Under the pieces are notes generated by a model, which worked only from the letters and a program-made list of their open reading frames with translations, was not told where the DNA came from and did not search any database. DNA of 64,000 bases, taken from the NCBI RefSeq assembly GCF_020085105.1, contig NC_058043.1, positions 13,029,167 to 13,093,166 of the forward strand. The letters are read 5' to 3'. The first letter of the stretch is position 1; each line of letters opens with the position of its first letter. Source of the DNA: Siniperca chuatsi (taxonomy: Eukaryota > Chordata > Actinopteri > Centrarchiformes > Sinipercidae). A program made the translations under genes and the position numbers. Below are positions 58,916-64,000 of this stretch, piece by piece.

Positions 58916-59757
58916 ATCAAGCTATATGAAGGTGGAAGTAACAGCTAATTACAGAACAGAAATATTCAGTCAATCAAGAAGAATTGTCAAACTCTATTAA
59001 GCCTTAAATGTTTGTTGTGAGGCGTGTGTTCATTCTAAAGCAGAGAGGTATTGATACACACATTGCCTTTAAGACCTGGGTTTATGTTCATGTCTTCTAC
59101 TTGCTACTCAGACCTGTTGCTCTTTTTATACAAAGTATAATGAATCATATTATCATAATCTGGGGTCCAAGGATGAGAAAATATATTTCTCTGGGGCTTC
59201 TGTTCTGATCTTGTTGAAGCACCCTAATTGCATGAATCATGAAGGAACAGGCTTCATGTTTTCTGCTAAATTTCCTGCCAAAGTTCCTTCCGAATGATTG
59301 CATTCAATCGAAGTCTCATCACGTTGAGTAATCAGCCTATTGCAGATGTCTTCTTGTCAGCTTAATGTCCTGATGATAATCAGAGATAGCTTTTATGACC
59401 ACAGTGAAAAAGATATGCCAGGGCTCTCTTCCTGGCAGGTCGTTAGTGATAATTAGAACTCCTTCAATTGAACGCCCCCCTGCTGTTGGTTCACGAGGCA
59501 CAGAGGCTGCCACGACGCTGTCAGGGGCCGCAGGAGAATGTGGCTGTCACTCACATGCGCTGATGGGGGCAAGATGGTTGTGATGGCAGGGATGGATGTA
59601 AGTGGGCTGGGGTACTGGAGGAAGTTGGAGAAGGAGCTGACAAGAACAATTTGTCCTCATTTCAATAGCACTTGTTGGTGTACAGATGAAGTTGACAGCA
59701 ATACCAATACATCACAGTAATAATTGTGAAATGAGAGCATGCAATTAAGCCATTAAA

Positions 59758-60364
59758 GGAGTAGTTCAACATTTTGGTAAATGGACTTATTTGCTTTCTT
59801 GTCGACAATTAGGTTAGATGAGAAGATTGATACGACTCTCATATGTCTGTTTAATATGAAGTTGGAGCCAACAGCCGGTTAGCTTAGCGTTGCATAAAAA
59901 CTGAAAACAGGGGGGACCAGTTAGCCTTGCTGTAGCTCAAAGGTAACAAAATCTGCAGCTCACTAATTAACATGTTATATCTTGTTTGTTTAATCTGTAC
60001 TCAAACCAAAGTGTAAAAATGCCATTTGGCCATTTTACGGGAGGTTATGTGCCGTACTATTACTTGGCAGGGCACAGTGACTTCTGAGAGTCTTGTTGCC
60101 ACCGTGAGGTTGCCAGGCAACCAGCTGAGACTCCAGGAAGTCACTGCGCCCAGCCAGGAAAATGTCCTACACATAAATGGGAAATTCTCCTTCAGACAGA
60201 GCCAGGCTACTGTTTCCAGTCTTTCTACTAAGCTAAGCTAACCGGCTGCTGGCTCCAGCTTCATATTTAACAGGCGGATAAGAGTGTGATATCAATCTTC
60301 TCTAATCTAACTCTCAGCAAGAAAGCAAATAAGGGTATTTCCCAAAATGTTGAGCTATTACTTG
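59758..60364. repeat. Foldback repeat, copy C, in myg1 intron
   Basis: The left end 'GTAGTTCAACATTTTGGTAA' is matched by the right end 'TTTCCCAAAATGTTGAGCTA' as an inverted repeat. Inner arms carry AGCCGGTTAGCTTAGC and GCTAAGCTAACCGGCT. The centre contains the perfect palindrome GGTTGCCAGGCAACC (60108-60122). This is the best-preserved of three copies. Confidence 0.75.
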
Positions 60365-61129
60365 AAAGACAGGCTCAAGGACAATTAATAGGGAATAACT
60401 GCCTGTTTTTCTTTAAGAAAACTTTTATCTTTTAAGTTTTTAGAAGTTTCTTAAGCAGGGAAGAAAATTGCTGTAAGAGGTAGAGGCATGAGAAATGTTC
60501 TCCAAATACTGACTGAAGGTTAATAAAGCACAACAGATTAGGTCTGGCAGGGATTAAGTTTGTGGTTGCTCACTAGAAGTGCACTCAGTGCTCCCCCCCT
60601 CAGCAAAGTAAGAAAGTAAGCAAATATGTTTCTGCAACAGTGACACAATTATGAATGTGGTCTGCATTTCGCAGAGAAATCTAATAGACTAACCATGTTT
60701 ATACAGCTTTGTATTGTGACGTAGTTTAAGTTGCTTTCGCTGGTTGTGTGTTTGCAAACCAGCAAAGAAGGTTTCATGGACACAGCAGACTTCCCCTTCA
60801 CCTCTATTCACCAAAAATCTATAATGCATGATAACATGGCCACAATTCATTCAACTAATCTGACATTAACATTTTCTGTTGGTGATCAACACATACTCTA
60901 CATATCATTTGTAACAATAATTTGCATCTTGTATGTAGGTCTAACTCAACATGTAACATGTAACAGCATGTCTAATACAAAATATTTAATGCCGTCCCTA
61001 ATCTCGCAGCACTGAGATGCACATTTTGAAGTGTTCTCAAATCTTACACTGAAATAACTGAGCCAGACACCATTCCAGTTTCTGAAGCGCTCGTATAAAA
61101 CTATTTTGTCTACTCAGTCTAGTTTGGAT

Positions 61130-61495
61130 TTTTTATGCCTCCGCTCGTGGCCAGAGGCATTATGTTTAGGGTTGTCTGTCCGTCCGTCACATTCTCGTGA
61201 ACGTGATATCTCAGGAACGCCTTAAGGGAATTTCTTCAAATTTGGCACAAACATCCACAAGAATGAACTGATTTAAAATTTGTTGGTCAAATGGCAAGGT
61301 AACTGTGATCTCACAAAACATGTTTTTGGCCATAACTCAAGAATTGATGACCATATTTCACAGTTGGTCGGACAATGAATAAGTGACACTTTTGACTCAA
61401 AGGTCAATGTGACCTCAAAATAGGTTTTTAGCCATAATTTAAGAATTAATTGGGCAATTCCAGATATTACACTTACATGTTGACTGGGATGACAC
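61130..61495. repeat. 'TATGCCTCCG...ATATCTCAGGAACGCC' teleost repeat
   Basis: The phrases 'GATATCTCAGGAACGCCTTA' and 'TCTTCAAATTTGGCACAAAC' are diagnostic of a very abundant fish repeat. Inside it, 'GGCCATAACTCAAGAATT' recurs in a degenerate second unit. Non-coding. Confidence 0.7.
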
Positions 61496-63377
61496 AATGA
61501 TTAAACAGTACGGGCTTTCCTCCATGTCATCCATTCTGCCTTTCACTTCCTGCCTCATTTTGAATTTTGAGTCATCGAAATCACGTGACTGCAAACAACA
61601 TATTGTAGAGCGCCTAGTTAATCTCGATCATGTCAGTGAGTGAGTTTTACCTACAGCTCATAGAGAGGCTTTGCATTTAGAAATGCCGGGAGAAAACAAA
61701 AGCACCACATTTTGTGAAGATATACTCTAAGAATCCATCTTTACATAGTAATCAAGTACATGTGTACCTGGTTAGCCAATACATCAATGATAATCCTTCA
61801 TAAATCAGTTCAACAATGTAAATTCACTGGAATCATACATATGTATCATCAATACAGTGATAACTTCCATTTAGCAAAAAAATATGCTTCATACTTTTTT
61901 TGTATTCAGTTCCTTCCAAGTATTCACTACATGAGTCTGGACAGACATGAATGTAAACTGCAATTTAACCGGTTGGTGGAGGCATACAACCGCAGGGCAG
62001 TAATTCTACTTTTTGTGATGTAATATATTTGGGGGACTGAACAATTTTTTTCCTAAACCACAAGAAAGAGAGTAGTTCAGAGATGGGTCTGTAATTAGCA
62101 GATACAGTACAAGGGGTCAAGAACTGTTTAATGGTTCAACCTTTGCTTATTTACAACAAGAGAAGAAACCCCAGTAGTCAGAGAAGCATTGACGATGGCT
62201 AAAATGTTTTCATTGAATTAAAGAAATACTAACCAAGGTCATTATGACAGCAGCAAAGAAAAGGTTAATGGAAGCCCACGCTGTCCTCTAATACAGTATC
62301 TGTCTCTCGGGAGCCAATTTCCCATCATTTCAAGGGACTGCTGGGCTCAGAATGATGGAAAATTACTGGCCAGTAATATTCTTTTCATGAAGTGCTTGAG
62401 TTTCTTGAGTCATTGAGTTTCTTGTGATGCTTCGAGTAGAGGATAGATTCATGAAGCACAATTTTGCACACACGGTATGGTATGCAATAAAGCTATTCTT
62501 TCTAATGATATAGAGTGTGGTTCAACTGGTGCAGCACGGGAAACCGTGCTTAGTAATACTTAGTAATGCTTAGTATGCCAAAATATTTTAAATATTTTCA
62601 ACTGTTTTATATTCTACATAACTGACTTGCCTTGATTTAGTTCTGTGTGGTAAACACAAACAGTTTGATGACTTCTCTTTGGTAAGCATATCTTTTTCAG
62701 CCATTCTCCATTTCACTCTGTCATTTTACTCTCGCTCATTCACTCCCATCTCCTGATAATCAGCACAGAAACGCCTCAGCTTGGCCAGTTAGCCCTTTAA
62801 TGGATATGATTACCCCCTGCTTCCCTAGCTTGTCACTCATTCATTTGACTTGTCTGTTTTCCGCTATGTTGCAGCCCAAGCATCCTAATTAAGCCTCAAT
62901 TAAATGGCCAGCAGTGGCTGGGTACTGGAGCCCACCCATCTCAGCATGTGGCTGAGGAGAGACCTCCGGTGGCTTTTATTTATGTGCTCACGCTTACAAA
63001 CACGCCGGAGCATGCTTTCTCTCTCCAGTCAATGCAAACTCAGAGCTCTCTGAAGCTGAGGAGAATATTAATGGATGCAAGTCTCTTTTATTGATATCTG
63101 ATACACATCCAGTAATGTACAGCATACATCTGGATGCAGCAGATATTTTATTGAAGAGGACAGTTAATGGAGAAAATGTGAATAGTCTGTTTATGAGCAG
63201 AACACTAATGTTTAATCTCCCAAGCCTTGGCATTAGTATTGAGTGTTGGATATCATCTGCCTATAGACCATGCAGTGATTTAATTAGGTTTCTGTACATA
63301 CCGGTGAGCAAAGAAACCATCATAATCAGTCATTTATCTTCACTGCTAAATTTCTTATGATGGGAGTAGGTTTTCGA

Positions 63378-63856
63378 TTATTTCTATTTTCAATTAATCT
63401 GCTGATTATTTTCTTGATTAATGATTTGGTCTATAAAATGTGAAAAGAATATCCATCACAGTTTCCTAAAGCCCAAGGTGAGGTTTTCTTTTTCTTTTTT
63501 TGGCATTTCTGCTTTATTTGATTGTCACAGTAGAGAGAGACAGGAAAGGCAGGGGAGAGAGAGGGGATGACATGCAGCAAAGTGCCAGGGCCAGATTCTA
63601 AGCTGTTCCACTGCGGTAAGGACTCAGCCTTGATAATGGTACCCGCTCTACCAGGTGAGCTACTGGGGCGTCCCTCAAGGTGACATTTTCAAACAGTCCA
63701 TATCTCAAAGATATTCAGTTTACAATCATATAAAACAGAGAAAAGCAGCAAATCCTCACTGAATTTTGTTTGATAAATGATCATCAAAATAGTTCCCAAT
63801 TAATTTTCATTCGATCAACTAATTGAACAATCAAACTAATAGTTGCAGCTCTAAAT
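63378..63856. repeat. Copy 3 of the 'ATTAATCG...GCAGCTCT' repeat, split by a SINE
   Basis: The left part runs to 63481 ('TTAATGATTTGGTCTATAAA') and resumes at 63676 ('GACATTTTCAAACAGTCC'), ending 'AATAGTTGCAGCTCT'. The interruption is a later SINE insertion. Confidence 0.65.
63482..63675 (-). mobile_element. tRNA-derived SINE-like insertion with 8-bp target-site duplication
   Basis: The 194-bp insert is bracketed by CAAGGTGA (63474-63481 and 63676-63683). Read on the minus strand it starts GGGACGCCCCAGTAGCTCAC then CTGGTAGAGCGG, a tRNA-like head with a recognisable A box (TAGCTCACCTGG). The B box is degenerate. It ends in an A-rich tail. It sits inside an older repeat, giving a relative insertion order. 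Confidence 0.65.
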
Positions 63857-64000
63857 GTAGCTAGGTATTATTTTATTATAGATTTATCTATTGATTATTA
63901 TTTTTATCAGTACTTTACAATAATATGAAGCAGAAAAGCAAGCAAATCCTTATATCTGTGAAGCGGTCACCAGCAAATATTTGGCATTTTTAATGATTAT

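Larger units (their letters stand above)
57861..64000 (+). other. Presumed large myg1 intron, repeat-rich
   Basis: After the second myg1 exon I find no further coding exon. The stretch holds several dispersed repeats, listed separately, and some homeobox-site-rich AT segments (about 59200-59480, 62790-62960). Whether it is one large intron or the gene is broken cannot be told here. Confidence 0.4.

Noticed and set aside
57861-64000. Short frames such as 60731-61015 and 63091-63360 as later myg1 exons
   Set aside because: Their translations do not resemble the expected SFTETMSSL, YDKMYENFVEE or GCPWKEHL blocks of MYG1.

Overview
The window is vertebrate nuclear DNA and almost certainly comes from a percomorph-type teleost. 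Genes have many small exons with GT/AG introns. The proteins are vertebrate, and the intergenic DNA carries repeat families I recognise from spiny-rayed fish genomes: a trait-poor inverted-repeat family rich in GCTAAGCTAAC, the 'TATGCCTCCG...ATCTCAGGAACGCC' family, tRNA-derived SINEs, and hAT- and Tc1-like remnants. An intact amhr2 argues against zebrafish-type cyprinids, which lack that gene. All gene models below were built by hand from splice sites, reading frame and family recall; no alignment was run.

Layout from left to right: (1) about 0.7-1.6 kb, minus strand: the 5' coding exons of a CDCA7-family gene, whose zinc-finger part lies off the left edge. (2) 2.9-9.1 kb, plus: complete amhr2, the type II receptor for anti-Mullerian hormone, 11 coding exons and 499 residues. 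(3) 11.3-14.3 kb, plus: prr13, a small proline-rich nuclear protein. (4) 15.2-27.6 kb, plus: pcbp2, a poly(C)-binding protein with three KH domains and two alternative terminal exons. (5) 27.7-46.1 kb, minus: map3k12 (DLK), 13 coding exons and 942 residues, tail-to-tail with pcbp2. (6) 46.1-56.0 kb: gene-poor, with a well-preserved non-autonomous hAT element. (7) 56.1 kb onward, plus: the first two coding exons of myg1, followed by more than 6 kb of repeat-rich sequence without another recognisable myg1 exon.

The order and orientation amhr2-prr13-pcbp2-map3k12 match human 12q13, so this is the HOXC/SP1 paralogon. Both edges differ from human: a CDCA7-type gene lies upstream of amhr2, and myg1 lies next to map3k12 in place of TARBP2/NPFF. 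The genes are conserved neighbours and do not form a functional cluster: gonadal TGF-beta-family signalling (amhr2), RNA binding (pcbp2), axon-injury and stress kinase signalling (map3k12), RNA exonuclease (myg1) and DNA-methylation support (CDCA7 family).

No operon-like or defence-like system is present. The observations most worth following up are a putative third CDCA7 ohnologue, a PCBP4-like alternative C-terminus of pcbp2 preceded by a C-rich tract that could allow autoregulation, a THAP-domain transposon fragment with short inverted ends, a foldback repeat family with an X-box-like palindrome at its centre, and CTCF-like motifs in convergent orientation around map3k12.
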